Assembly (NCBI RefSeq): GCF_002257645.1
Contig: NZ_NQMO01000004.1
Coordinates: forward strand, 124,001 to 188,000
From: Paenibacillus sp. XY044
Lineage (GTDB): Bacteria; Bacillota; Bacilli; Paenibacillales; Paenibacillaceae
Length of the DNA stretch: 64,000 nt
Direction of reading: 5' to 3'
Numbering within the stretch: position 1 is the stretch's first letter; every line of letters begins with the position of its first letter. The notes below the pieces were generated by a model that was not told where the DNA came from, made no database searches, and worked only from the letters and a program-made list of their open reading frames with translations. Shown one piece after another: positions 43,882 through 52,873 of this stretch. A program made the position numbers and the translations under genes.

Positions 43882-46095
43882 ATGGATCAACATTGGCAGG
43901 CGCGCTGGATTCGGCACCCGGATTTTCAGGGGATAACTCCGATCGGGCTGCTCCATAAGGAGACGGAACCGCAGCCGGAGAGACTGCATCCTCCGGAGCT
44001 GAAGCATCATCATACCCTGTTCCGCAAAGAGATTGAGCTGGTGGCGGATCAACTGGAGAAGGTAGTGCTGAATATCAGCGCGGACGATTATTACAAGCTT
44101 TATATCAACGGAGTCTTTGTCGCGCAAGGTCCGGCCCAGGGATATCCGTTTCATTATCATTACAACCAGCTGGATGTCACTTCTTACTTGGTGCCCGGAC
44201 GTAATGCCATCGCCGTCCATGTTTATTACCAGGGGCTGGTGAACCGAGCCTACAACAGCGGGGATTTGCGCCAGGGATTGATTGCCGAGCTGACGACGGC
44301 GGGCCAAACCACGCCGCTCGCGGAAACGGACGAAAGCTGGCGCTGTGTGCGGACGATGGAATATGGCGCCGGGGATGCAGCCACGACCGGCTACGACACT
44401 CAATATATCGAGCATATCGACAGCCGCCTTGCCTTCCGGGGCTGGCGCGCGGCGGGTTATGACGACTCCGGCTGGATGAAGCCCGCCTCGCTCGGGCTGG
44501 AGCATACCGGTTATACTCTCTTCGAGCAGCCCACGCCTCCCGTGGAGGTATACCGGAAGAAGCCAGCCCGGGTGCAGCGGATCGGAGATGATCATTATCT
44601 GGTGGATTTTGGAGAGGAGATCACCGGCCAATTCACGATGAAGGCATGCGGAGAAGCCGGGACGGTTGTTGAAGTACGCTGCGGGGAAGAACTGGACGAT
44701 GATGGACGTGTCCGTTATGAAATGCGCTGCAACTGCAATTACCGGGAGCAGTGGACCTTGTCCGGGCACGAGGATGAGCTGGAGCCGTTCGATTACAAAG
44801 CGTTCCGCTATGTGGAGATCATCGGACCAGGCGGGATTCTGGATGAGCAGACGTTCGCCGCTGTAGTCCGTCATTATCCCCTGTCGCCCAGGCAGAGCGG
44901 CAGCTTCCGCTCGGAAGAGTGGCTGCTTAACGGTATCTGGGACATTTGCGGCCGCGCTGTCCAAAGCTGCGCGCAGGAATCCTATGTGGATTGTCCCAGC
45001 CGGGAGAAGGGGCAGTATCTTGGAGACAATACGGTTATCGGCCATGCCCATCTGTATGTGAGCGGCGATTCGCGTCTGGTCCGGAAGGCGCTGCGCGACT
45101 TTGCTTTAAGCACGACGGTATGTCCGGGCATGATGGCGGTCGCCCCCGGGAACTTTATGCAGGAAATCGCGGACTTCTCCTGCCTGTGGCCCATGCAGCT
45201 GCTTACCTATTACCGGCATACCGGGGACACCGCTTTTCTGCAGGAGATGCTGCCCTTCGCCGACGGCATCGTGGACTATTTCCGCAAGTACCAGCGTGCT
45301 GACGGGCTGTTGGCCGATGTGAAGGAGAAATGGAATCTCGTCGACTGGCCGGAAAATCTGCGCGACGGCTACGACTTCCCGCTGACGCGTCCGGTGGGGG
45401 ATGGCTGCCATAATGTGATCAACGCGCTCTATTACGGATGCATGCAAACCGTGCAGGAGATCAAGGATGAGCTGCAGGTAGAATATGAAGACCGGCTTCC
45501 GGCGTTCAAAGCGGCGTTTCTCGCTGCCTTCTATCGGCCGGAGAGCGGGCTGTTCGCCGATGCGGAGAACAGCTCACACCACTCGCTGCATGCGGGCGTA
45601 TTCCCGCTGTTGTTCGGACTGGCGCCGGAGCAGTCCGTGCCCGCGCTGGTTGCCGAAATCCGCCGCAAGCGGTTCAGCTGCGGCGTTTATATGGCCTACT
45701 TTGTGCTGAAAGCGCTGGCTCGAGCTGGTGAACATGCTCTCATTTATGAGCTGATTACCGGAGATGACGAGCATTCCTGGAGCCAGATGCTGCGGGAGGG
45801 GGCAACCAGCTGCTTCGAGGCGTGGGGCAAGGAACAGAAATGGAACACCAGTCTGTGCCATGCCTGGGGCAGCGCGCCGATCCCCGTGCTTATCGAGGAT
45901 ATCATCGGCTTGAAGCCGGCGCGTCCGGGATGGGAGGAGATTTCATTCGTTCCCCGGCTGCCTTCCGGTATGAAGTCGTTTCATCTGCGCATTGTTGTCC
46001 CTACGGGCATTATGGAGGTTCGTTACGACGGTGCCGAAGCGGAGCTTATCCTCCCGGATCAGACGGTGAGACGGCCAGCCGGCGGGAAGCTATAA
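43882..46095 (+). CDS. Glycoside hydrolase family 78 alpha-L-rhamnosidase
   Basis: 737 residues. An N-terminal beta-sandwich (about 20-150, HTLFRKEIELVADQLEKVVL, YYKLYINGVFVAQGPAQ) is followed by a second beta-domain and an (alpha/alpha)6 barrel with the family element VDCPSREKGQYLGDN (about 369-383, usually DCPxRxER). GATSCFEAWG (about 641-650) has the probable general base Glu. No signal peptide, so it acts in the cytoplasm on imported rhamnosides. GGAGGCGAAC precedes the ATG, 9 bases after the sensor gene. Some GH78 relatives have other specificities, so the substrate is likely but not certain. Confidence 0.87.
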   Translation: MDQHWQARWIRHPDFQGITPIGLLHKETEPQPERLHPPELKHHHTLFRKEIELVADQLEKVVLNISADDYYKLYINGVFVAQGPAQGYPFHYHYNQLDVTSYLVPGRNAIAVHVYYQGLVNRAYNSGDLRQGLIAELTTAGQTTPLAETDESWRCVRTMEYGAGDAATTGYDTQYIEHIDSRLAFRGWRAAGYDDSGWMKPASLGLEHTGYTLFEQPTPPVEVYRKKPARVQRIGDDHYLVDFGEEITGQFTMKACGEAGTVVEVRCGEELDDDGRVRYEMRCNCNYREQWTLSGHEDELEPFDYKAFRYVEIIGPGGILDEQTFAAVVRHYPLSPRQSGSFRSEEWLLNGIWDICGRAVQSCAQESYVDCPSREKGQYLGDNTVIGHAHLYVSGDSRLVRKALRDFALSTTVCPGMMAVAPGNFMQEIADFSCLWPMQLLTYYRHTGDTAFLQEMLPFADGIVDYFRKYQRADGLLADVKEKWNLVDWPENLRDGYDFPLTRPVGDGCHNVINALYYGCMQTVQEIKDELQVEYEDRLPAFKAAFLAAFYRPESGLFADAENSSHHSLHAGVFPLLFGLAPEQSVPALVAEIRRKRFSCGVYMAYFVLKALARAGEHALIYELITGDDEHSWSQMLREGATSCFEAWGKEQKWNTSLCHAWGSAPIPVLIEDIIGLKPARPGWEEISFVPRLPSGMKSFHLRIVVPTGIMEVRYDGAEAELILPDQTVRRPAGGKL

Positions 46096-46108
46096 ACGGA
46101 TTGCCAAC

Positions 46109-46165
46109 AATAAGGACGGGATTCCGCAGCCAAGAGCTTATTGGAATCCCGTCCTTATTTTATTA
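46109..46165 (+). terminator. Terminator of the rhamnoside operon
   Basis: AATAAGGACGGGATTCC (46109-46125) pairs perfectly with GGAATCCCGTCCTTATT (46143-46159), followed by TTATT. Confidence 0.88.
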
Positions 46166-46654
46166 TAAAGCTGTTTTCCCGGGGCCTTCTGGAAGACGGC
46201 AGGCTTTTTAACCGGATTAGGATTCGGCACTTGATATCATCTGTTTACCCCAAAAAGAATTCGAATCATAGCTGTCTCCGTGCCAATTCTCATCTGGACT
46301 AAGCGGTGTTCATCAGCAGTGTATAACCGAAGCAAATCGCTCCAGTTCAATTCGCATGGAACAGTGTAATTTTTTTCTATGAAGAGAAGGATTGGAGTGC
46401 TGAAATAGAGAACGTGATATTAGATTCTGATGATAAGAAAGGAAAACTTTTTTATAATATCAGAAAGTATAAACACCAGAGCCATTGCTTCCTGATATTG
46501 CAAGAAAAACTTCCTTTAAACGCGGTCTGTCTTCTTTGAAAGTACGTCGATAGGCGTTTTTCTTATCGGATCATCCTTCATCATAGTAATCCATCTAGCT
46601 TATTCCCGGGCCAGCGATTGTTTAGGCGAAGTAAATTGAATAGGAGGAGTCAAA
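46166..46654. other. Intergenic region upstream of the fucoside operon
   Basis: No gene seen. AATATCAG (46456-46463) and CTGATATT (46492-46499) are inverted 8-mers 28 bases apart and could be an operator. AAACGC (about 46517) and GCGTTTTT (about 46553) could form a loose hairpin. A GGCCTTCTG...CGGCAGGCTTTTT hairpin near 46181-46210 may be another weak terminator. No clear -35/-10 pair was found for the gene at 46655. Confidence 0.4.
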
Positions 46655-47428
46655 ATGAGACTGGCAGGAAAAATAGCGCTTATTACGGGTTCCGGATCCG
46701 GAATCGGAAAAGCTGCGGCACTGCTCTTTGCCCAAGAAGGGGCAACGGTGATTGTCAACGACCTGGATGCGCAGAAGGGAGAAGAAACCGTACAGGAGAT
46801 CGTTGAAATGGGTAGTAAAGGGATGTTCATACAAGCGGATGTGACGGATCCGGCCTCAGTCCAAGCGATGGTGAAGCAGACTATTGCTGCTTTCGGCCAT
46901 ATCGATGTTCTGTTCAATAATGCCGGAATTAGCGGGGTCGGGGCTTTGCATGAGGTTGAACCGGATGTATGGGACCGGGTGATGAGCGTGAATATTCGCG
47001 GCGTTTACTTGCCAAGCAAATATGCTCTGCCACATATGATGCAGCGCAAATCGGGTTCTATCATTAATATGTCATCGTGCATCGCGGAAATCGGTTTGGC
47101 GAAGCGCGCTTCCTATTCGGCAACGAAAGGTGCTGTGTTGGCACTGACGAAATCGATGCAGGTAGACTATGCGCCTTATGATATTCGTGTCAATGCGCTG
47201 CTCCCCGGAACCATTCTGACACCCTTTGTGGAGAATTATTTGAATAACAGCTACGAGAATCCCGAAGCTGCGATGGAGTCCCTTAAAAAACGCCAGCTTA
47301 GCGGCGAACTGGGCAGACCGGAAGATGTCGCTAAAGCGGCTTTGTTCCTTGCCTCGGATGAATCGAAGTTTATGATGGGCTCTCCGCTGTATATCGATGG
47401 CGGCGTCGTATTCGGCAAGGATGCTTAA
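46655..47428 (+). CDS. Short-chain dehydrogenase, probable L-fucose or keto-deoxyfuconate dehydrogenase
   Basis: 257-residue classical SDR. Cofactor motif TGSGSGIG (11-18), NNAG (88-91), catalytic Ser near 140-141 and Y154-SAT-K158. D36 at the end of beta-2 (VNDLD) favours NAD+. The cytoplasmic, soluble family acts on sugars, lactones and keto acids. AGGAGGAG precedes the ATG. It lies 23 bases before the FAH-family hydrolase, and a second SDR is encoded at 54098. In the non-phosphorylating L-fucose route two SDR steps are needed (L-fucose and 2-keto-3-deoxy-L-fuconate oxidation), and these two genes fit them. Which does which cannot be told. Confidence 0.85.
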   Translation: MRLAGKIALITGSGSGIGKAAALLFAQEGATVIVNDLDAQKGEETVQEIVEMGSKGMFIQADVTDPASVQAMVKQTIAAFGHIDVLFNNAGISGVGALHEVEPDVWDRVMSVNIRGVYLPSKYALPHMMQRKSGSIINMSSCIAEIGLAKRASYSATKGAVLALTKSMQVDYAPYDIRVNALLPGTILTPFVENYLNNSYENPEAAMESLKKRQLSGELGRPEDVAKAALFLASDESKFMMGSPLYIDGGVVFGKDA

Positions 47429-47451
47429 CATTTTAATAGGAGGGTGATCTC

Positions 47452-48357
47452 TTGAAATTACTAACGTTTATTCATCATGACCAATATCGGCTTGGAGTGA
47501 AAACGGATGATGGAGTCCTGGATGTCCTAGGGGCGCTATCCTTGATCCCACCTGAAAAGGCGATTCCAACAACGATCCATGAGGTGCTGGATGGCGGAGA
47601 TATAGCACTGGCTGCCCTTTGCGAATATGTGGATCATGTGCTGCAATCCGATGATGTAATCCGCACTTCTATGCTGCAGGAGTCGTCACTAACGCTTGGG
47701 CCCTGTGTGACCCATCCGAATAAAATCATCTGTGTAGGCTTGAATTACCGGAAGCATGCGGAAGAAACGAATGCACCGATTCCGGAATACCCGATTCTTT
47801 TTAATAAATTTAACAACACCCTGGCAGGAGCCGGCGAACCGATTCCGCTTCCGAAAGTTTCACAAAAAGTAGATTATGAGGCAGAACTGGTTATCGTCAT
47901 GGGCAAAACGGCCAAGTATGTTTCCAAAGAAAACGCACTTTCCCATGTATTCGGGTACTGCAATGTGAACGACTTATCCGCCCGTGATTTGCAGGTTCGC
48001 ACCCATCAGTGGCTGCTCGGCAAATCCTGCGATAAATTTTCGCCTTTGGGGCCGTATTTGGTCACGGCGGATGAAGTCGGCAATCCGAATGATCTGGATA
48101 TTCAATGCCTTGTCAATGGAGAAGTGCGTCAGCATTCCAATACGTCGGATATGATCTTTTACTGCGATGAGATCGTCAGCTATATTTCCCAGCATATGAC
48201 CCTTGTTCCCGGCGATATTATTTTGACTGGAACGCCGGAAGGGGTTGTGCTCGGTTATCCGCCAGAGCAGCAGGTGTATCTGAAAGACGGCGATCAAGTC
48301 ACCATACAAATCGAAAAGCTGGGATCCATCACCAATACGATGGTAGCCGAGTCGTAA
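47452..48357 (+). CDS. Fumarylacetoacetase-family hydrolase, probable diketo-3-deoxy-L-fuconate hydrolase
   Basis: 301 residues from a TTG start after AGGAGGGTG. FAH-fold signature: VGLNYRKHAEETNAP (about 95-109), KVDYEAELVIVMGK (about 138-151, acidic metal ligands), GYCNVNDLSARDLQ (about 167-180), ILTGTPEGV (about 261-269). The family hydrolyses C-C bonds of beta-diketo acids or acts as a decarboxylase/hydratase, with Mg2+. In the L-fucose pathway a member splits 2,4-diketo-3-deoxy-L-fuconate to pyruvate and L-lactate, which matches the neighbouring fucosidase and dehydratase. Specificity inferred from context. Confidence 0.85.
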   Translation: MKLLTFIHHDQYRLGVKTDDGVLDVLGALSLIPPEKAIPTTIHEVLDGGDIALAALCEYVDHVLQSDDVIRTSMLQESSLTLGPCVTHPNKIICVGLNYRKHAEETNAPIPEYPILFNKFNNTLAGAGEPIPLPKVSQKVDYEAELVIVMGKTAKYVSKENALSHVFGYCNVNDLSARDLQVRTHQWLLGKSCDKFSPLGPYLVTADEVGNPNDLDIQCLVNGEVRQHSNTSDMIFYCDEIVSYISQHMTLVPGDIILTGTPEGVVLGYPPEQQVYLKDGDQVTIQIEKLGSITNTMVAES

Positions 48358-48395
48358 ATATCCGTAAAGGTTCGTGTTCAAAAAGGTCGGTTTTC

Positions 48396-48434
48396 TGCAC
48401 CGAAGCTTATGCTTCCGATGAGGTGCGTTTTTTC
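48396..48434 (+). terminator. Terminator after the FAH-family gene
   Basis: TGCACC-GAAGC-TTAT-GCTTC-(cgatga)-GGTGCG followed by TTTTTT. The bulged stem is followed by a clear T-run. It separates SDR/FAH from the GntR gene, so the latter needs its own promoter. Confidence 0.75.
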
Positions 48435-48533
48435 AAAACGCCCCGGTTGGGTGGATTTCCCATGACAATCGTACATTTCATATATGATACATGATATACT
48501 TTGGGCAACTCGTAAAAAATGGAGATGAGCCCT

Positions 48534-49187
48534 TTGGCAGATAAACGATTGAGCCGCCATGTATTAACGGATGAACTCTATGATTTGTTGAAGAAAAAAA
48601 TCCTGTCCCATGACATATCCGCAGGAAACAAAATCAATATCGATCAATTAGCGAGAGATTTGGGCGTCAGCAATATTCCAATTCGAGAGGCATTGTTCCG
48701 CTTGGCTTCCGATGGATTTGTCAAAGTCGTACCGTTTAAAGGGATGTATGTCGCAGAAATGAACATGACGGATATCGACGAAATCTTCGAAATTCGTTAT
48801 GCGTTAGAAGAACTTTCTGTTCGAAAGGCTGCTCCGCATATCCCCAAGTTTCGACTCGAACAAATTCTGCAAGAGCTCGATGCTGTTGAACAAATGTGGG
48901 AAGGGAGCCATAAAGAGAGCGTCATCTCCAAGATGAACCATGATCTGCATGGAACGATACTTGCTTATGCAGGCAATGAGAACCTGAAACAGATGGTCAC
49001 GGCTTTAATCGAACGGGTTCACCGCTACTTGAACTTGGCCCATTACAAGATCGACATGAGCGCGGAGATCGCAGAACATCGAAGAATCGTGTTAGCTTTG
49101 CTCGAGAAGGATACAGAAAAAGCCGTAGAAGCTTCCAGAATCCATCTTCACCAGGCATATCAACGGTTGCGAGACAACTTTAAGTAA
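48534..49187 (+). CDS. GntR-family (FCD-type) transcriptional regulator
   Basis: 217 residues from a TTG four bases after GGAGATGAG (ATG 48519 would give 222). N-terminal winged helix (about 15-75; ILSHDISAGNKINIDQLARD, VSNIPIREALFRLASDGF) and a C-terminal all-helical FCD domain with metal-binding-type residues (ISKMNHDLHGTIL, NLAHYKIDMSAEIAEHRRIV). FCD regulators commonly sense sugar acids, as expected for a fuconate pathway. The stretch before the gene (TATATGATACATGATATAC) and the inverted repeat at 49210-49255 share ATGATAT, which suggests autoregulation plus control of the transporter operon. Confidence 0.88.
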   Translation: MADKRLSRHVLTDELYDLLKKKILSHDISAGNKINIDQLARDLGVSNIPIREALFRLASDGFVKVVPFKGMYVAEMNMTDIDEIFEIRYALEELSVRKAAPHIPKFRLEQILQELDAVEQMWEGSHKESVISKMNHDLHGTILAYAGNENLKQMVTALIERVHRYLNLAHYKIDMSAEIAEHRRIVLALLEKDTEKAVEASRIHLHQAYQRLRDNFK

Positions 49188-49209
49188 CTTCCATATTCCG
49201 CTTTACACT

Positions 49210-49255
49210 ATAAATCGTGTATGATATTATTCAAAATAAATCATACACGATTTAT
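49210..49255. promoter_or_regulatory. Perfect 16-bp inverted repeat, likely GntR operator
   Basis: ATAAATCGTGTATGAT (49210-49225) and ATCATACACGATTTAT (49240-49255) are exact inverted copies separated by 14 bases, between the GntR gene and the transporter operon. There is no T-run, so it is not a terminator. The tight symmetry and position suggest two operator sites for the GntR regulator. Confidence 0.65.
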
Positions 49256-49297
49256 GATTTTGAATGCGGTTACATAATAGCGGAGGGGACGATAATC

Positions 49298-50221
49298 ATG
49301 TTTGTTCGCACAGTGAGCTTGTGGAGGAAAAACATTTATCGGCATTGGCAGCTTTATTGTATCGTGGCATTACCCGTTCTATTCCTCATCACGTTTAATT
49401 ACGTCCCGATGATCGGCATCCAGATTGCATTTAAAGAGTTCAACCCCACACAAGGCATATGGCACAGTCCATGGGTCGGGGGGGAGCAGTTCGAGATGTT
49501 TTTCAGTTCACCTTACTTCTGGCCAATCATCAAAAACACCCTCCTTCTTAGTATCTACGCATTATGTATCGGAACACCTGCCGCCATCCTACTCGCACTC
49601 GCGCTCAATGAAGTGAAGAATCAACGTTTTAAGAAAATCGTGCAAATGTTTACGTATGCCCCATACTTTATTTCCACCGTTGTGTTAGTCGGCATGATTA
49701 ACATTATTTTATCCCCCACAACAGGACTTTACGGTCAATTATCCCATCTCTTCGGCGTAGAAAATGTCTATGATATTTTAGGCGAATCGAAAGCCTTCTC
49801 ATCTCTGTATGTCTGGTCAGGCGTTTGGCAGGAGACGGGTTATGGCGCCGTCATTTATCTTGCAGCATTAGCGAACGTGAACCCAGAGCTCTATGAAGCC
49901 TCTAAAATTGACGGTGCATCCCGCATTCAGAAAATCATTCATATCGATTTGCCTGCGATTCGCCCAACGATCATCGTGCTATTCATTTTAGCCGTTGGCG
50001 GGCTGATGAGCGTAGGATTCGAGAAAGTCTTTCTGCTTCAGAACATGTTGAACCTGAGCACGTCCGAAGTCATATCCACGTATGTGTACAAAATTGGGTT
50101 AGTGAACACCAACTACAGCTTCGGGGTCGCCGTCGGCTTGTTCAACTCCGTTGTTGGGTTCATTCTGATCTTCACAACGAATGTGCTCGCTAGAAAATTT
50201 TCGGATTCGAGTCTGTTCTGA
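49298..50221 (+). CDS. Carbohydrate ABC transporter permease 1 (fucoside locus)
   Basis: 307 residues, ATG after GGAGGGG; upstream in-frame starts fall inside the operator repeat. LplB/YteP-type with first membrane segment near 18-38 (YCIVALPVLFLITFNYVPMI). Coupling loop EASKIDGASRIQKIIHIDLP near 200. Overlaps the next frame by one base at its stop (TGATG). First gene of an operon likely repressed by the GntR protein. Confidence 0.9.
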   Translation: MFVRTVSLWRKNIYRHWQLYCIVALPVLFLITFNYVPMIGIQIAFKEFNPTQGIWHSPWVGGEQFEMFFSSPYFWPIIKNTLLLSIYALCIGTPAAILLALALNEVKNQRFKKIVQMFTYAPYFISTVVLVGMINIILSPTTGLYGQLSHLFGVENVYDILGESKAFSSLYVWSGVWQETGYGAVIYLAALANVNPELYEASKIDGASRIQKIIHIDLPAIRPTIIVLFILAVGGLMSVGFEKVFLLQNMLNLSTSEVISTYVYKIGLVNTNYSFGVAVGLFNSVVGFILIFTTNVLARKFSDSSLF

Positions 50222-50235
50222 TGAGGGGGATAGCC

Positions 50236-51138
50236 ATGGAGAAAGCCCGACACATTCGCGAGCCTTGGAGTGACCGAGTAAGCATCGTCGTTATTTATAT
50301 CTTTCTAAGTATCATTCTATTATGCGTCGCGTACCCCCTAATCTATATTGTTAGCTCATCGTTCAGTTCATCGGCTGCCGTCATGTCCGGTAAAGTATGG
50401 TTGTTCCCGGTAGAACCTACGTGGTACGGGTATCAAGCCGTGTTCCAATATCAGCAAATCTGGACGGGTTACCTCAATTCCGTCATCTATACCGTATCGG
50501 GGGCTATCATTAGCGTTGCTCTAACCATCATGATGGCCTATCCCTTATCACGTAAGACGTTTATGGGCAGGAAAGTCCTCATGTGGGCGCTGTTGTTCGC
50601 TATGCTGTTCAGCGGGGGATTAATTCCTTACTATCTCGTGATCAAATCTCTTCATCTGCTCGATACGCGTTGGGCGATGATCCTTCCAGGCGCGCTCAAC
50701 ATCTTCTCGATTATTGTCGCCAAAACATTCTTCCAAAGCTCGATCCCAAATGATTTGTATGAAGCTGCTCAGCTCGATGGCTGCAATGATACGAAGTTCT
50801 TAACACGAATCGTTCTCCCGCTATCCAAGCCTGTTATTGCGGTATTGCTGCTCTGGGCTGCCGTGAGCAATTGGAACTCCTATTTTAACGCGCTGATCTT
50901 CCTGAACAGTGAGCATCTCTACCCGCTGCAGCTCATCTTGCGCGAAATTCTGGTCTTAAACAATGTCTCGACGAACTCGATTACATTATCTCCGGAACAA
51001 CTCAAGCAGTTCGAAGATATGAAGACACTCCTGAAATATTCCGTGATTGTAATTGCTAGCATTCCGGTGTTGATCCTGTATCCTTTCATTCAAAAATATT
51101 TCGTAAAAGGGGTGATGGTGGGTTCCATCAAGGAATGA
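50236..51138 (+). CDS. Carbohydrate ABC transporter permease 2 (fucoside locus)
   Basis: 300 residues; ATG at 50236 after GAGGGGG is preferred to the ATG at 50221 that overlaps the upstream stop. MalG-like protein with six segments, coupling loop YEAAQLDGCNDTKFLTRIVL and C-terminal PFIQKYFVKGVMVGSIKE. Works with 49298 and the lipoprotein at 51190. Confidence 0.9.
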   Translation: MEKARHIREPWSDRVSIVVIYIFLSIILLCVAYPLIYIVSSSFSSSAAVMSGKVWLFPVEPTWYGYQAVFQYQQIWTGYLNSVIYTVSGAIISVALTIMMAYPLSRKTFMGRKVLMWALLFAMLFSGGLIPYYLVIKSLHLLDTRWAMILPGALNIFSIIVAKTFFQSSIPNDLYEAAQLDGCNDTKFLTRIVLPLSKPVIAVLLLWAAVSNWNSYFNALIFLNSEHLYPLQLILREILVLNNVSTNSITLSPEQLKQFEDMKTLLKYSVIVIASIPVLILYPFIQKYFVKGVMVGSIKE

Positions 51139-51189
51139 GCACGGAGGGGCATTCGGGTGATTTTCATTTCGAATTTTGGAGGGGTATGC

Positions 51190-52860
51190 ATGATTCGTAT
51201 CAATCGAACGGTATTGGCGGTCATGATGGCATCCATCATGATCATATTATCCGCTTGCTCAGGCAATTCGACAGAATCTACGAACAAAAATGCATCGACG
51301 AATAGCAATGGAGCGGTTGACGAGAACAAAGTGGTCGATGTTTCTTTCTTCGCGGTTCCGTCTTCCGATGTCATAGACCTCAAAACGAACTGGTTTACCG
51401 GTTATGTGAAAGAAACCTTCAAACTGAATATCCAATGGAATATCGCGCCATCCAGTGATTATTTAGCAAAGCAATCCCTTCTGCTGTCCAGCGGCAACTA
51501 TCCGGATGCCTTCTGGTCGGGCAGCTTTTCACCGTCAGATATTCTGAAATATTCAAAGCAAGGAATCATCGTCCCGCTCAACGCTTATATCGAGAAGTAT
51601 GCTCCTAATTTGACGAAAGCAATGGAGACCGCGCCAGGTCTGAAGCAAGCGATGACCGCACCGGACGGGAATATTTATGGCGTGCCGAGCTATAATTCAT
51701 GCATTCATTGCTATTGGGGACAGAAATTCTGGATTAATACCGATGATCTGAACAAATTCGGCTTGTCCATGCCGACGACGACGGATGAGCTGACGAATGT
51801 CCTGCAGACCTTTAAAGATAACGGGCTCATACCGTTGTCCGGCACCTCCGACGGGTTTGATCCGACAATCTTCCTCATGAACGCCTTCATCTATGACAAT
51901 GGCTCCGATTTCTTCAACGTAGAGGATGGGAAAGTGAGCTATGCACCTGTACAAGAAGGGTGGAAGAAGGGCCTTACCTATATCCGTGATTTGTACGCGA
52001 AAGGACTCCTTGATAAGCAAGCTTTCAGCCAAAAGGGCGAGGTCATCAAGCAGCTGGCTGCGCAGAACAAAGTAGGCGTCGTACCGTATTTGTACAGCGC
52101 GGGATTCATTGATACCGCTAACCCGAATTATCCCAACTGGAGTACTGTACCCCCTTTGAAAGGGCCGGATGGTACCCAATATGCAGCATTCAGCGGAAAT
52201 ACTCCTAAGTCCCTGACATTCGTCGTTACAAAAAACGCTACGGAAGAGCAAATTGTGCGAATGATCAAACTCGTCGATTTCATCTATACGCCTGAAGGCA
52301 CCCAAATGATGAATTTCGGGCAGGAAGGGAAGTATTGGACCAAAGCAGGTGATGGGGTCAAGGGGCTGAGCGGGGAACAAGCGCTGTTCATTACGCAGTC
52401 TGACAAATTCTACTCTGCTGGCGCGAAGCAGAATGAAGGCTGGAACCAAATGGGGCCCATTTTCCAGAATACGACGTGGAGAAACGGATTTGTAGAAGCG
52501 AAGGCGCCATTTTCGGCAGATGGATTGGAATCTCTCCTGATGCTGGAGACGATGAAGAATTATGCCGGTCATCAGCCGAAGCAAGTGTATCCAGGGGTGA
52601 TTTGGATTCAACCCCAGGAGTACCAGAACTTCGCCTTGCTGAAGACGAATATTGAACAGTATGTCAAGCAATCCATGGCCCAATTTATTAATGGATCGAA
52701 ATCCATTGAGAACGATTGGCAGACCTATGTAGAGGGCTTGCAGAAACTAGGATTGACGCAGTATCTGGAGATGGCACAGAAAGCGATGACCGAGCCGTTC
52801 GATACCTCCGCATTCCAGTCCGATCCGAAGACGGTTGAGTTCTTGTCATCCCTGAAATAA
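51190..52860 (+). CDS. Extracellular solute-binding lipoprotein (fucoside locus)
   Basis: 556 residues from the ATG after GGAGGGG (51178). Signal peptide with lipobox LSACSGN. Large LplA-type solute-binding protein (LLSSGNYPDAFWSGSFSPSD, GIIVPLNAYIEKYAPNLTKA). Anchored outside, it would feed L-fucosides or similar sugars to the two permeases. It is followed 13 bases later by a second, signal-less binding protein, which is unusual. Confidence 0.9.
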   Translation: MIRINRTVLAVMMASIMIILSACSGNSTESTNKNASTNSNGAVDENKVVDVSFFAVPSSDVIDLKTNWFTGYVKETFKLNIQWNIAPSSDYLAKQSLLLSSGNYPDAFWSGSFSPSDILKYSKQGIIVPLNAYIEKYAPNLTKAMETAPGLKQAMTAPDGNIYGVPSYNSCIHCYWGQKFWINTDDLNKFGLSMPTTTDELTNVLQTFKDNGLIPLSGTSDGFDPTIFLMNAFIYDNGSDFFNVEDGKVSYAPVQEGWKKGLTYIRDLYAKGLLDKQAFSQKGEVIKQLAAQNKVGVVPYLYSAGFIDTANPNYPNWSTVPPLKGPDGTQYAAFSGNTPKSLTFVVTKNATEEQIVRMIKLVDFIYTPEGTQMMNFGQEGKYWTKAGDGVKGLSGEQALFITQSDKFYSAGAKQNEGWNQMGPIFQNTTWRNGFVEAKAPFSADGLESLLMLETMKNYAGHQPKQVYPGVIWIQPQEYQNFALLKTNIEQYVKQSMAQFINGSKSIENDWQTYVEGLQKLGLTQYLEMAQKAMTEPFDTSAFQSDPKTVEFLSSLK

Positions 52861-52873
52861 ACGACGGAGGTGT

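Noticed and set aside
43591-45051. 486-codon minus-strand frame across the sensor and GH78 genes
   Set aside because: Spans two real genes on the other strand; composition (Arg/His/Gln-rich) is typical of shadow frames in G+C-richer DNA.
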